Under the pieces are notes generated by a model. It ran no database searches. It was not told the DNA's origin and saw nothing but the letters and a program-made list of their open reading frames with translations. From positions 89,481 through 153,480 of the forward strand of contig DAOUMS010000016.1 in NCBI GenBank assembly GCA_034409565.1: a DNA stretch of 64,000 bases, in the 5' to 3' direction. Source of the DNA: E44-bin89 sp034409565 (GTDB taxonomy: Bacteria; Chloroflexota; Dehalococcoidia; Dehalococcoidales; RBG-16-60-22). The position numbers were made by a program, and so were the translations under genes. Shown here piece after piece: positions 35,036-41,916 of this stretch (position 1 is the stretch's first letter; each line of letters starts with the position of its first letter).

Positions 35036-35722
35036 ATGGTTGAACTGTGGCACGGCCTGGTCAAGGCCGTAGAGCTTATCGTCACACTTGACCCGGAGGT
35101 GATGGAGATAGCGGGGAGGTCGCTGAGAATCTCGGTGACCTCCGCTATTCTCGCCTCCCTTATCTGTCTGCCTCTGGCCAATCTAATCCATTTCCACCAG
35201 TTCCGGGGTAAAAGGTTCCTCATCAGTTTGATACAGACTTTCTACAGCGTACCCACCGTTGCTGTTGGGCTATTTGTCTTTGTGTTCCTTTCGCGGGCAG
35301 GGCCACTGGGCTGGCTGGGGCTGCTTTTCTCCCCGACTGCCATAGTAATTGGCCAGATGTTGCTGATAACGCCGATACTGCTCGGGCTGACCATCTCCGC
35401 TCTCCGTGGGGTGGACCGAGCGCTCATTGACACGGCGCGGTCGCTGGGAGCCAGCGGCTTTCAAATGGCGCTGGTCACCTTGCGTGAGGCCAGATTTGCC
35501 GTCATGGCGGCGGTAATTATGGCTTTTGGCCGGGCCATCTCCGAGGTGGGCATTTCCCTCATGGTGGGGGGCAATATCCGCGGTTTCACCCGGGTCATCA
35601 CCACGGCCATCTCCTTGGAGACACAAAAGGGCGAACTGGAACTGTCCATAGCGCTGGGTATTATCCTGATTTCGATTGCCCTTATCGTCAATATCATTCT
35701 GAACCGGGTGCAGCAGAGGTAG
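35036..35722 (+). CDS. tupB: tungstate ABC transporter permease
   Basis: The 228 residues have about five to six hydrophobic spans and the inner-membrane EAA-type loop RSLGASGFQMALVTLREARF that contacts the ATPase. VSLMVGGNIRGFTRVITTAI-like sequence is typical of the TupB/ModB-like class. It starts 18 bases after tupA and ends 3 bases before tupC, so it is cotranscribed with both. Confidence 0.93.
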   Translation: MVELWHGLVKAVELIVTLDPEVMEIAGRSLRISVTSAILASLICLPLANLIHFHQFRGKRFLISLIQTFYSVPTVAVGLFVFVFLSRAGPLGWLGLLFSPTAIVIGQMLLITPILLGLTISALRGVDRALIDTARSLGASGFQMALVTLREARFAVMAAVIMAFGRAISEVGISLMVGGNIRGFTRVITTAISLETQKGELELSIALGIILISIALIVNIILNRVQQR

Positions 35723-35725
35723 GCC

Positions 35726-36805
35726 ATGGCTTTAATTGAGGTAATCAATTTATATCAGCGCTACGGCGAGCAGGCCATCTTGAATAATATCAATCTCGGT
35801 ATTGAGCGGGGTGAGGTGTTTGCCCTGATTGGCCCCACCGGTGCCGGCAAGACCACGCTGCTGCGCCTGATAGACCTGATAGATGAGCCGACCTCTGGGA
35901 AGATAATTTTCGATGGTGCGAATACGGCGGCACCGGCTAAAATGCGGCTCGCCATGCGACGGCGCATGGCGTTTGTGCTGCAGAAGCCGGTTGTCTTTAA
36001 CCTTAGCGTTCAGGATAACATCGCCTGCGCGTTGAGGTGGCGGGGATTCAGGGGAAGCAGGCTGAAAAAGAAGGTAAACCATATCATTGATGTTGTCGGC
36101 CTGTCTGATTACCATGACCGGAATGCCAGGCACCTTTCCGGTGGCGAGGTGCAGCGGGTGGCTATCGCCCGAGCGATGGCTACTGAACCGGAAGTCCTGC
36201 TGCTGGATGAGCCAATGGCCAACCTGGACCCGCTTTCGGCAGCCAGAATCGAGGAGCTTATCAGCAGCATTATAAAGAGCTACGCGGCCACCATTGTTAT
36301 GGCGACGCATGACCTGTCGCAGGGTCAGCGCCTTGCCGACCGTATAGGCGTGCTGATGAACGGGGAACTGTTGCAGACCGGAAGCGCCAGGGACGTTTTT
36401 ACCTTGCCGCGCAATAAGGAAGTGGCCGAGTTTGTCGGCGTGGAGAACATTATCGACGGCAGAATCGTGTCCAGTGAGGATAACGTTGTCACCATCGAAA
36501 GTGGGGGCAGGTCTATAGAAGCGATTTCCGATTATGCGTCTGGCGAAAAGGTCTGTGCCTGTATCCGGCCTGAGGACATCACCCTAGCCCTTTCCCGCAT
36601 CTCCAGCAGCGCCCGCAACTCCTTTGAGGGGGAGATTACCTGGCTGGTGAATATGGGGCCGCTGACACGGGTTGAGCTCCAGTGCGGGTTCCCTCTGGTG
36701 GCTATGGTGACCAAAAGGTCGGCTGAGGAAATGGGTTTGACCAAGGGAAAGAAAGTCTTTGTCACCTTTAAAGCCACCGGCGTCCACGTGATTAAGCGAA
36801 ATTGA
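35726..36805 (+). CDS. tupC: tungstate ABC transporter ATP-binding protein
   Basis: The 359 residues have Walker A GPTGAGKTTLL, Q-loop VLQKPVVF, signature HLSGGEVQRVAIARAM and Walker B VLLLDEPMANLDPLS, then the H-loop in MATHDLSQG. A C-terminal extension (about 240-359) is TOBE-like and could sense oxyanion. It ends at 36805, overlapping the -35 box of the tRNA promoter. Confidence 0.93.
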   Translation: MALIEVINLYQRYGEQAILNNINLGIERGEVFALIGPTGAGKTTLLRLIDLIDEPTSGKIIFDGANTAAPAKMRLAMRRRMAFVLQKPVVFNLSVQDNIACALRWRGFRGSRLKKKVNHIIDVVGLSDYHDRNARHLSGGEVQRVAIARAMATEPEVLLLDEPMANLDPLSAARIEELISSIIKSYAATIVMATHDLSQGQRLADRIGVLMNGELLQTGSARDVFTLPRNKEVAEFVGVENIIDGRIVSSEDNVVTIESGGRSIEAISDYASGEKVCACIRPEDITLALSRISSSARNSFEGEITWLVNMGPLTRVELQCGFPLVAMVTKRSAEEMGLTKGKKVFVTFKATGVHVIKRN

Positions 36806-36831
36806 CAATTAAAGCGTGTTGATGCTATATT
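36802..36831 (+). promoter_or_regulatory. promoter of the tRNA-Met gene
   Basis: TTGACA (36802-36807), an 18-base spacer and TATATT (36826-36831) with TGC before it (extended -10). The tRNA starts 11 bases after the -10 box. The -35 box overlaps the tupC stop codon. Confidence 0.7.
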
Positions 36832-36841
36832 CTACTCTGTT

Positions 36842-36916
36842 GGCAGCGTAGCTCAGGGGTAGAGCAGGGGACTCATAAGCCCTTGGTCGGCGGTTCGAAT
36901 CCACCCGCTGCCACCA
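36842..36916 (+). tRNA. tRNA-Met (CAT anticodon), elongator type
   Basis: A cloverleaf can be drawn. Acceptor GGCAGCG (36842-36848) pairs with CGCTGCC (36906-36912), the D arm is GCTC/GAGC, the anticodon loop CTCATAA has CAT at 36874-36876, and the T arm has loop TTCGAAT. CCA is encoded (36914-36916). There is an A-G pair at the base of the anticodon loop and one C-A mismatch in the T stem. The CAT anticodon could also be tRNA-Ile2; the loop context looks like elongator Met. It is directly followed by a tyrosine recombinase gene, so its 3' end is a probable attachment site. Confidence 0.9.
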
Positions 36917-37022
36917 TAAACGTGAGCGACTAGTTGACTCGGTTAAAGCTCAAAGCTAGAGCAAAGCCAGGAGCGACCAGGAGACTAGTAAAAATACAAT
37001 ACAGGACCGACCGCAATGAAAG

Positions 37023-38003
37023 GTGAAACATAGCAACGAAGGTATCGGTCTACAAGATCTACTGGAGGGATTCCTGTTTTCCCTCCAAGCCGAAGGTCGA
37101 TCCCCCCAAACTCACGTGTATTACTCCAAGCTTCTAGGTTGTCTTTTAAGGTATTCCAAAAGCCAGTCCTGGCCCGGCCACGTTGACCAGTTAGATGTGA
37201 GGCACTTCAGGGAGTTCCTTTCTTGGATTGCATCGAGAAGCTTCGAGTATACTGCAGGTAACAATTGTCGAAGAGTTGCCCAACCCCGACCCTCAAAAGC
37301 CTGGCGCTATTATAAGGCAATCAGACGGCTGTTCAACTGGAGCGTCGAAGAAGGGCTTCTTGAGGAAAGCCCCGTTAAAGGGCTTAGATTCAAAGCTCCC
37401 CCTCCACCCCCGATTCAGCCCTACAACCTCGACGAACTGAAAAGGTTTCTCGCAGTCTGCGAACTTGATATCAAAAACGGGGCACGTTTTTGTGGTCTGC
37501 GCAACAAGGGTATGATTCTCTTATTTCTGGATTCGGGCTTGCGTTCAAGCGAGCTAGCCTTTCTCAGGCTTTCAGATTTAGATTTAGAACAAAGAGTCGT
37601 TCGGGTGGTTGGTAAGGGGAAGAAAATAGGTATTTGCCCGTTTTCATCGAAAACAGCCAAGGCCATCTGGCTTTACCTGTTGGAGAGAAAAAAGCGAGCC
37701 AAGTGTGATGCCCTGTGGGTAACCGAGGAAGGCAGGCCATTCACTGTAGCCGGCGTTAGCTCGTGGTTCGTTCGTCTGAAACAACGTGCCGGAGTGAACA
37801 GCCCTGGCCGTGTGCATCGTCTTCGCCACACCAGTGCCCTGCAATATCTTCGTGGCGCCAAGGATTCATTTTTACTTCAGCTCTTTCTAAGACATGAAGA
37901 CCTTGCAATGAGCCGGCGGTACACGCAAGGGCTGAAACAAGAAGAGGCTGTCAAGGCACACCGCAACGGAGCAAGTCCGGTGGAGGGGCTGGGGCTAGGC
38001 TGA
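37023..38003 (+). CDS. tyrosine recombinase/integrase
   Basis: The 326 residues have a SAM-like N-terminal core-binding domain (about 8-125) and a catalytic domain with the full residue set. Arg lies in FLDSGLRSSELAFL, Lys in VVGKGKKIG, the HxxR box is HRLRH, then His in LFLRHEDLAMSRRYT and the Tyr nucleophile in RRYTQ. The start is GTG 37023. It lies about 100 bases after the 3' end of tRNA-Met, the usual place for an integrase of an element inserted in a tRNA gene. Sequence is XerC/D-like and could also be a phage-type integrase. Confidence 0.93.
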   Translation: MKHSNEGIGLQDLLEGFLFSLQAEGRSPQTHVYYSKLLGCLLRYSKSQSWPGHVDQLDVRHFREFLSWIASRSFEYTAGNNCRRVAQPRPSKAWRYYKAIRRLFNWSVEEGLLEESPVKGLRFKAPPPPPIQPYNLDELKRFLAVCELDIKNGARFCGLRNKGMILLFLDSGLRSSELAFLRLSDLDLEQRVVRVVGKGKKIGICPFSSKTAKAIWLYLLERKKRAKCDALWVTEEGRPFTVAGVSSWFVRLKQRAGVNSPGRVHRLRHTSALQYLRGAKDSFLLQLFLRHEDLAMSRRYTQGLKQEEAVKAHRNGASPVEGLGLG

Positions 38004-38741
38004 GGTCTCACCTCCGGGGTGGTCTCTCGACTTGTATTCCTGGTTCTCTAGCGCAACACAAAAGCGGCAGGTCCAACTGATGCCCTGGTGCTCCCATTCT
38101 CGACGGTCTGCACATATGGCCACGACAGCCAGTCTTCCGTTGAGTAGGTTGGTGGCCTCATTAATCATTGCGGTCAGCTTCTTGGAAGTCAACTTGGCTT
38201 CGTTTCTAGCGGCTACCATTGCAGCATCTTCGAACTTCTCAACGAGCCCAGATATCTGTTGTGCTTCACTTCCCAGATGCTCGGCCAGTGGTGTCCAATA
38301 AGCATCTCCCGTTAGTTTACCTAGGGCAAGATAGGCTGAGTCATACTGTTGGTAGAGAAAGGACGTCTCAAAATCGACCATTGTTGCTGCCGGGACCACT
38401 CGATACCCTGCTATCCACAAGGGAGGAAGGTGCATGTGAGCCTTGTAAGATTCTATTGTAGTTCGGGCCAGTTCCTGCAGCTTGCTTATATGGCGCAACT
38501 TCTGCTCAGCCAACTTCTCCATTTGTTGCTGGTGAATTTCGCTGATATACCTTTCGATTTGTCTGGGAGACCTGTGATAGTCCTTGCCTAGCTCTTCCAG
38601 GATTGTTTCGCGATCGTCACCTTTCGTCATACCTTGCCGATATCTATCAAAGATTACTCCCTTGTCTCGCCGAGTAATTCGAGTTGATAGGCGTTTCCTC
38701 TTTGTGTCCCACTTGGTTGCTTTTCCTCTGTTGTCTGTCAT
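37995..38741 (-). CDS. hypothetical protein with N-terminal helix-turn-helix-like region, 248 aa
   Basis: Unrecognised. A basic N-terminus (KATKWDTKRKRLSTRITRRD) leads into a region like a resolvase/terminase-type helix-turn-helix (TILEELGKDYHRSPRQIERY), then a long helix KLAEQKLRHISKLQELAR. The C-terminal part contains WTCRFCVALENQEYKS with a CxxC pair. It overlaps the integrase 3' end by 9 bases (convergent) and has GGAAGGTG upstream of its ATG. A DNA-binding role in the mobile element is inferred from the HTH-like segment only. Confidence 0.65.
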   Translation of the reverse strand: MTDNRGKATKWDTKRKRLSTRITRRDKGVIFDRYRQGMTKGDDRETILEELGKDYHRSPRQIERYISEIHQQQMEKLAEQKLRHISKLQELARTTIESYKAHMHLPPLWIAGYRVVPAATMVDFETSFLYQQYDSAYLALGKLTGDAYWTPLAEHLGSEAQQISGLVEKFEDAAMVAARNEAKLTSKKLTAMINEATNLLNGRLAVVAICADRREWEHQGISWTCRFCVALENQEYKSRDHPGGETSA

Positions 38742-38850
38742 CAGTTGTCACCTTCCGAATTGCAGAATATCGGTGCAGCAATTGCCTTTGCTGGCTAGAG
38801 TATATACCAAGCCAAATACCGAGGCAAACATAGGGATTAGGAAGCAGCCA

Positions 38851-39069
38851 ATGCCCACACTTCATGCTCATACCATAATCAGCTTGGGCCACGGAAGCTT
38901 CATGATCACTTTTTCGAAGTCTTGGCTGAGGTATTACGGGCTAGTTCCTGGCGATAAGCTTGAGGTTATTGCGAATGGCGAGCTTCGTATTCGGCCTCAG
39001 AGCCACGGTCTAGATCGTCGTAGGACACAGTGCAATCTTCAAGGTACTTCCTCAGGAGGTTCAATCTAG
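38851..39069 (+). CDS. SpoVT/AbrB-like small DNA-binding protein, 72 aa
   Basis: The middle of the protein fits a swapped-hairpin AbrB fold: ISLGHGSFMITFSKSWLRYY, then GLVPGDKLEVIANGELRIRP. Such proteins are transition-state regulators or antitoxins. The frame is open from 38584, but ATG 38851 has AGGAAG 6 bases upstream and starts just before the domain. The gene is divergent from the 248-residue HTH-like protein, so it may regulate that promoter. No toxin-like partner is evident. Confidence 0.7.
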   Translation: MPTLHAHTIISLGHGSFMITFSKSWLRYYGLVPGDKLEVIANGELRIRPQSHGLDRRRTQCNLQGTSSGGSI

Positions 39070-39071
39070 TC

Positions 39072-39374
39072 ATGGTCAAGAAGCCTGCCCAAACCGATGC
39101 AAGGACACCTATCGGAATGTCAGTCAACGAGGCTGGCAGACGCGGTGGTCTTGCCACCCTTGAAAATCATGGAAGGGATTTCTACAGACAAATCGGCAAG
39201 AAGGGTGGGGAACGTACCGCTGAATTGTATCGAGACTTGCTAAGGCAATTCGGCCAGAGGGGTGGCCGACCGCGGCGTCCAACACCGTGGATGAACTCGC
39301 GGGGGAGGAAGACCGGCGATAAAGGAGGCGATTTGCGGTCGGTCCCTCAGGCTTCCTCCCCCACCACATTCTAG
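39072..39374 (+). CDS. KGG-motif (YciG/Con-10-like) small basic protein
   Basis: 100 residues, with three spaced glycine motifs: EAGRRGGLATLENHG, RQIGKKGGERTAELY and RQFGQRGGRPRRP. This is the pattern of the KGG stress-induced repeat family, whose molecular role is not settled. ATG 39072 has AGGAGG at 39054-39059 (12-base spacing) and starts 2 bases after the AbrB-like gene stop, so the two are probably cotranscribed. The C-terminus is lysine/arginine-rich and may bind nucleic acid. Confidence 0.65.
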   Translation: MVKKPAQTDARTPIGMSVNEAGRRGGLATLENHGRDFYRQIGKKGGERTAELYRDLLRQFGQRGGRPRRPTPWMNSRGRKTGDKGGDLRSVPQASSPTTF

Positions 39375-39472
39375 CACTGCTAAAACAAGATGCCTAAGCC
39401 GGGTTGAAGTTGTCAGGGGCTTGGATAATAAGAAGCGATGTAAGGCTATGTTGACTAGGTGAGATAACACTA

Positions 39473-39616
39473 ATGACGCAGGTTGCCCCAATCCGTGACT
39501 TAACAGGATACCTTGTACCAGAGCAGTTGAGACGCGCCCAAGACACCGTGGCCGAATACGCCCATGACCATGCGGATCACCACGAATGCCCGTATTGCCA
39601 TTCGAGGCGTAACTAA
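39473..39616 (+). CDS. small protein with a C-terminal His/Cys cluster, 47 aa
   Basis: ATG 39473 to TAA 39614-39616 encodes a 47-residue protein starting MTQVAPIRDLTGYLVPEQL and ending in HADHHECPYCHSRRN. The CPYCH with preceding histidines looks like half of a zinc site. It is shorter than most gene callers' default cut-off. No strong Shine-Dalgarno is present, so translation is uncertain. Confidence 0.4.
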   Translation: MTQVAPIRDLTGYLVPEQLRRAQDTVAEYAHDHADHHECPYCHSRRN

Positions 39617-39700
39617 ATCGTAGCGTGCCTCCACTGCCGGCGGGTCTTGGTTCTCCCTTGCACCCGTTCCGGCAGTGGGGGCTCCAGCAAGGAGAATGCT

Positions 39701-39874
39701 GTGAAAACACCAGGTCGATCAATTCTAGGGTCAGCCGAACGGTTAGTCGAGAGTGAGGACAAGCTGAAAGAGACCGGTGACCCAATCTGGATTGGATTTC
39801 TGAAGAGAGAGAGCAGTATCCTGCTGCGCCGTGCCTTCAGATTCTGGCTTAAGATGAGATTTGGGAAACGATAG
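39701..39874 (+). CDS. small basic protein, 57 aa
   Basis: GTG 39701 has AAGGAGAA 6 bases upstream, a good ribosome binding site. The product (KTPGRSILGSAERLVESEDK, then LKRESSILLRRAFRFWLKMR) is basic and amphipathic at its C-terminus. The frame is open upstream to 39647 but the ribosome site favours 39701. It is unrecognised. A terminator follows 50 bases downstream, which supports a transcription unit ending here. Confidence 0.5.
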   Translation: MKTPGRSILGSAERLVESEDKLKETGDPIWIGFLKRESSILLRRAFRFWLKMRFGKR

Positions 39875-39923
39875 CGGACTCGGGAGACCGCACTATTCGA
39901 GTTCTAGCAGTAACGAAAAATAG

Positions 39924-39960
39924 AATAGAGTCGAAGGTTGGCCCCTCGACTCTATTTTTT
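39924..39960 (+). terminator. strong intrinsic terminator, probably bidirectional
   Basis: AATAGAGTCGA (39924-39934) pairs perfectly with TCGACTCTATT (39946-39956), followed by six T (39955-39960). On the opposite strand the stem is followed by CTATTTTTC, so it can also end leftward transcription from radC. Confidence 0.85.
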
Positions 39961-40151
39961 ATCTCCGGGACAACAACGCGTTAGAAAGTGTGATGAAGTA
40001 ACAAGATAAGCAAATGTCACCTCATACAATCCGGACAATTGTTGCATGCCTTGGGCAATTGAACTCTTCAAGCTCCTGTTTACTTATGAACAGCAGTTAA
40101 TCCCGTAGTCTATTTAGCTACAAGCTATGCTATTCGTATATTCGGCTAGCT

Positions 40152-40847
40152 TCAATCAATTGCCCTCATCCTCAAGTTTAAGAAGCTATCTTCATATTTT
40201 TGAATCAGTTTCTCACCGGCAAAGCTGAAGTAGCAATTATCTCCTATTATGATATGGTCCAAAACTCTGATCTGAGTAGCACTCCCGATAAAGACTAGGT
40301 CTCTAGTTAGGCGTTTATCGCTCTTGCTGGGCGCAGGGTCACCTGAAGGGTGATTATGGGCAAAAATCATGGAAACAGCCCTACGACTGATGGCGCTCTC
40401 TATGACCTTACGGGGAGATATAAGGATATTGTTTATAGTTCCCTCAAAAAGGTCTAACGATTCAATAATATGGTTTCGACTATTCAAATAGATGACTTTT
40501 AATACTTCATTCTTCAGGCCTCGCATAGAGTAGCAAAGATATTCGTAGATTGCCTCAGCTGACTCGTATACCGGCCTATCAATAATCCTCTGTTTGAGAA
40601 TCCTCACGGGTATTTCATGGATAAGCCGAACACATAGAATTGCCAGAGGCGTAATCCCCGCTTGCTGCAGTTCCTCGGGAGCAGCTTCGACGACCCCTCG
40701 CAGACTTCCGAATTGTCTAATGCACTGCTTCGCCAGCTTCGTATGGGTTCTATCATACGAGTGTAAGTTCAACAGCAACTCAATGAGTTCATAGTCTTCG
40801 AGGCTGTCAAGTTTCGACTTGCTCAACTTATCCACTCTATATATCAC
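40152..40847 (-). CDS. radC: RadC-family JAB-domain protein
   Basis: The 231 residues have an N-terminal helix-hairpin-helix-like part (LEDYELIELLLNLHS) and a C-terminal JAB/JAMM metalloprotease-like domain with HNHPSGDPAPSKSD and LDHIIIG. RadC proteins are common on mobile elements. Despite the name, a direct repair function is doubtful in the family. Its position at the end of an integrase-associated cluster fits a mobile element accessory gene. The C-terminal tail is short and complete. Confidence 0.88.
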   Translation of the reverse strand: MIYRVDKLSKSKLDSLEDYELIELLLNLHSYDRTHTKLAKQCIRQFGSLRGVVEAAPEELQQAGITPLAILCVRLIHEIPVRILKQRIIDRPVYESAEAIYEYLCYSMRGLKNEVLKVIYLNSRNHIIESLDLFEGTINNILISPRKVIESAISRRAVSMIFAHNHPSGDPAPSKSDKRLTRDLVFIGSATQIRVLDHIIIGDNCYFSFAGEKLIQKYEDSFLNLRMRAID

Positions 40848-40917
40848 GGCTCGCTACTTAAGTAGAATATCTTATTGTGTATGGCTCGACAGATCGAGGA
40901 TACGTATTTGACCTCTG

Positions 40918-41514
40918 CTAGCCAACTGTCGCACTCTTACCCAGTTCATGAGGCAGCCTAGCTTTGGCTACGATGAAAATAAGCAGTCCAATCGCAATGA
41001 AGACGTCGCCGATACTTATTACAATGTGGATGAAGTTAATGGAGATAATGTCAGACAGTAACCACAGATTTGTCTGGTCAATAGGCAGCAAAATGCCCGT
41101 CCCTTCAGGCAACACCTTACCGATCCCAGATTCCCCGAGAGCTGGCTTCCCGGCCCATAATCTCGCTTCTGGCGAAACTGGCATTAGGCCACCATTCGCC
41201 ACGATCGCTATGAAGTTAAGAAGTGTCCCCAGAAGTAGAATACGCATGCCCCAGGAGTGAAGATTACGAGACAGTACCCAGAGCAATAGCACATATGAAA
41301 GGACTAAAAGAGCTTTCTTGAGCTCAACGAACGAGGACGGTGCGGAAAGAGCAAATGGCATGCTCTGCACGAGCACAGCTATGACTATGAGCCAGCCAAA
41401 TCTAATTTTGATATTGGCCAAATTTGCTGCCACCAAGCTCAATCTTGAAGACCGAATAGAGATGCCTTTCTTGACTGTATCCATTTCAATTTCGGCTTCT
41501 TTTTGAATAGTCAT
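40918..41514 (-). CDS. DUF5317 membrane protein
   Basis: The 198 residues have about five hydrophobic spans (FGWLIVIAVLVQSMPFAL, ALLVLSYVLLLWVLS, ILLLGTLLNFIAIVANGG, then SINFIHIVISIGDVFIAIGLLIFIV). LNFIAIVANGGLMPVSPE is the signature I associate with DUF5317. Function is unknown. It lies about 100 bases downstream of a 39-residue peptide gene on the same strand, and the two are probably cotranscribed. ATG 41514 has only a weak GAGAG ribosome site. Confidence 0.75.
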   Translation of the reverse strand: MTIQKEAEIEMDTVKKGISIRSSRLSLVAANLANIKIRFGWLIVIAVLVQSMPFALSAPSSFVELKKALLVLSYVLLLWVLSRNLHSWGMRILLLGTLLNFIAIVANGGLMPVSPEARLWAGKPALGESGIGKVLPEGTGILLPIDQTNLWLLSDIISINFIHIVISIGDVFIAIGLLIFIVAKARLPHELGKSATVG

Positions 41515-41615
41515 ATTCTACTCTCTAGTGAATTCTAGATGGATCTAGTAGGAGGATTGAGGCCCCCAGATCTAAGTATGTGTGGTACCTAGGAGCCCCT
41601 TCCTCCTTTGGCGGA

Positions 41616-41735
41616 CTACGGGAAAAAGCCGTCAGGTGCGCCTCCAGCTATCGCCATAGCTGTCATGATAGTGAGGACGAGTAGAGCTTTCAGTGCGACC
41701 CCGTGTCGCGACGCCACGTGGAACAGCTGCTTCAC
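41616..41735 (-). CDS. 39-residue putative exported signal peptide gene
   Basis: GTG at 41735 preceded by AAAGGAGGTGA (plus-strand 41741-41751), a perfect anti-16S ribosome binding site. The product begins with a basic stretch (KQLFHVASRHGVALK), continues with a hydrophobic core (ALLVLTIMTAMAIAGG) and ends APDGFFP at TAG 41616-41618. This is the layout of exported pheromone precursors, with a short C-terminal peptide after the membrane segment. It lies between a terminator (41843-41883) and the DUF5317 gene, and near a TPR-containing regulator and an oligopeptide-binding lipoprotein. Its function is inference; it could be a leader peptide. Confidence 0.6.
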   Translation of the reverse strand: MKQLFHVASRHGVALKALLVLTIMTAMAIAGGAPDGFFP

Positions 41736-41842
41736 GGCTCTCACCTCCTTTCTGTGGGCGTTGAGAAATTTGGGGAAACATCGACCCTAGAATAATAGGA
41801 GATGAGTTCTTACCAGACGCATACCAAGACTGGTGGATGAGA

Positions 41843-41883
41843 CAAATAAAAACGGGGGCTTACCTTTACAGCAAGCTCCCGTT
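41843..41883 (-). terminator. intrinsic terminator after the BTAD regulator gene
   Basis: On the minus strand AACGGGAGCTT (41883-41873) pairs with AAGCCCCCGTT (41861-41851) with one A-C mismatch, followed by TTTTTATTT. It separates the regulator from the peptide-DUF5317 unit, which must therefore have its own promoter. Confidence 0.75.
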
Positions 41884-41916
41884 CAGGTAGGACTGAGGGC
41901 AAAGATAGACTCGACT

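Noticed and set aside
36842..36916. tRNA-Ile2 (CAT) or initiator tRNA as the identity
   Set aside because: The acceptor starts with a paired G-C, unlike bacterial initiator tRNA, and the CTCATAA loop matches elongator Met; Ile2 cannot be fully excluded without a classifier.
39240..39785. 181-codon leftward frame opposite the small genes behind the integrase
   Set aside because: No ribosome site and no domain; it crosses three short plus-strand frames, two of which have good ribosome sites, and the stretch is low in coding signal on this strand.
40152..40847. RadC as evidence of a DNA repair operon
   Set aside because: No repair partner is present and RadC-family proteins are common cargo on mobile elements.
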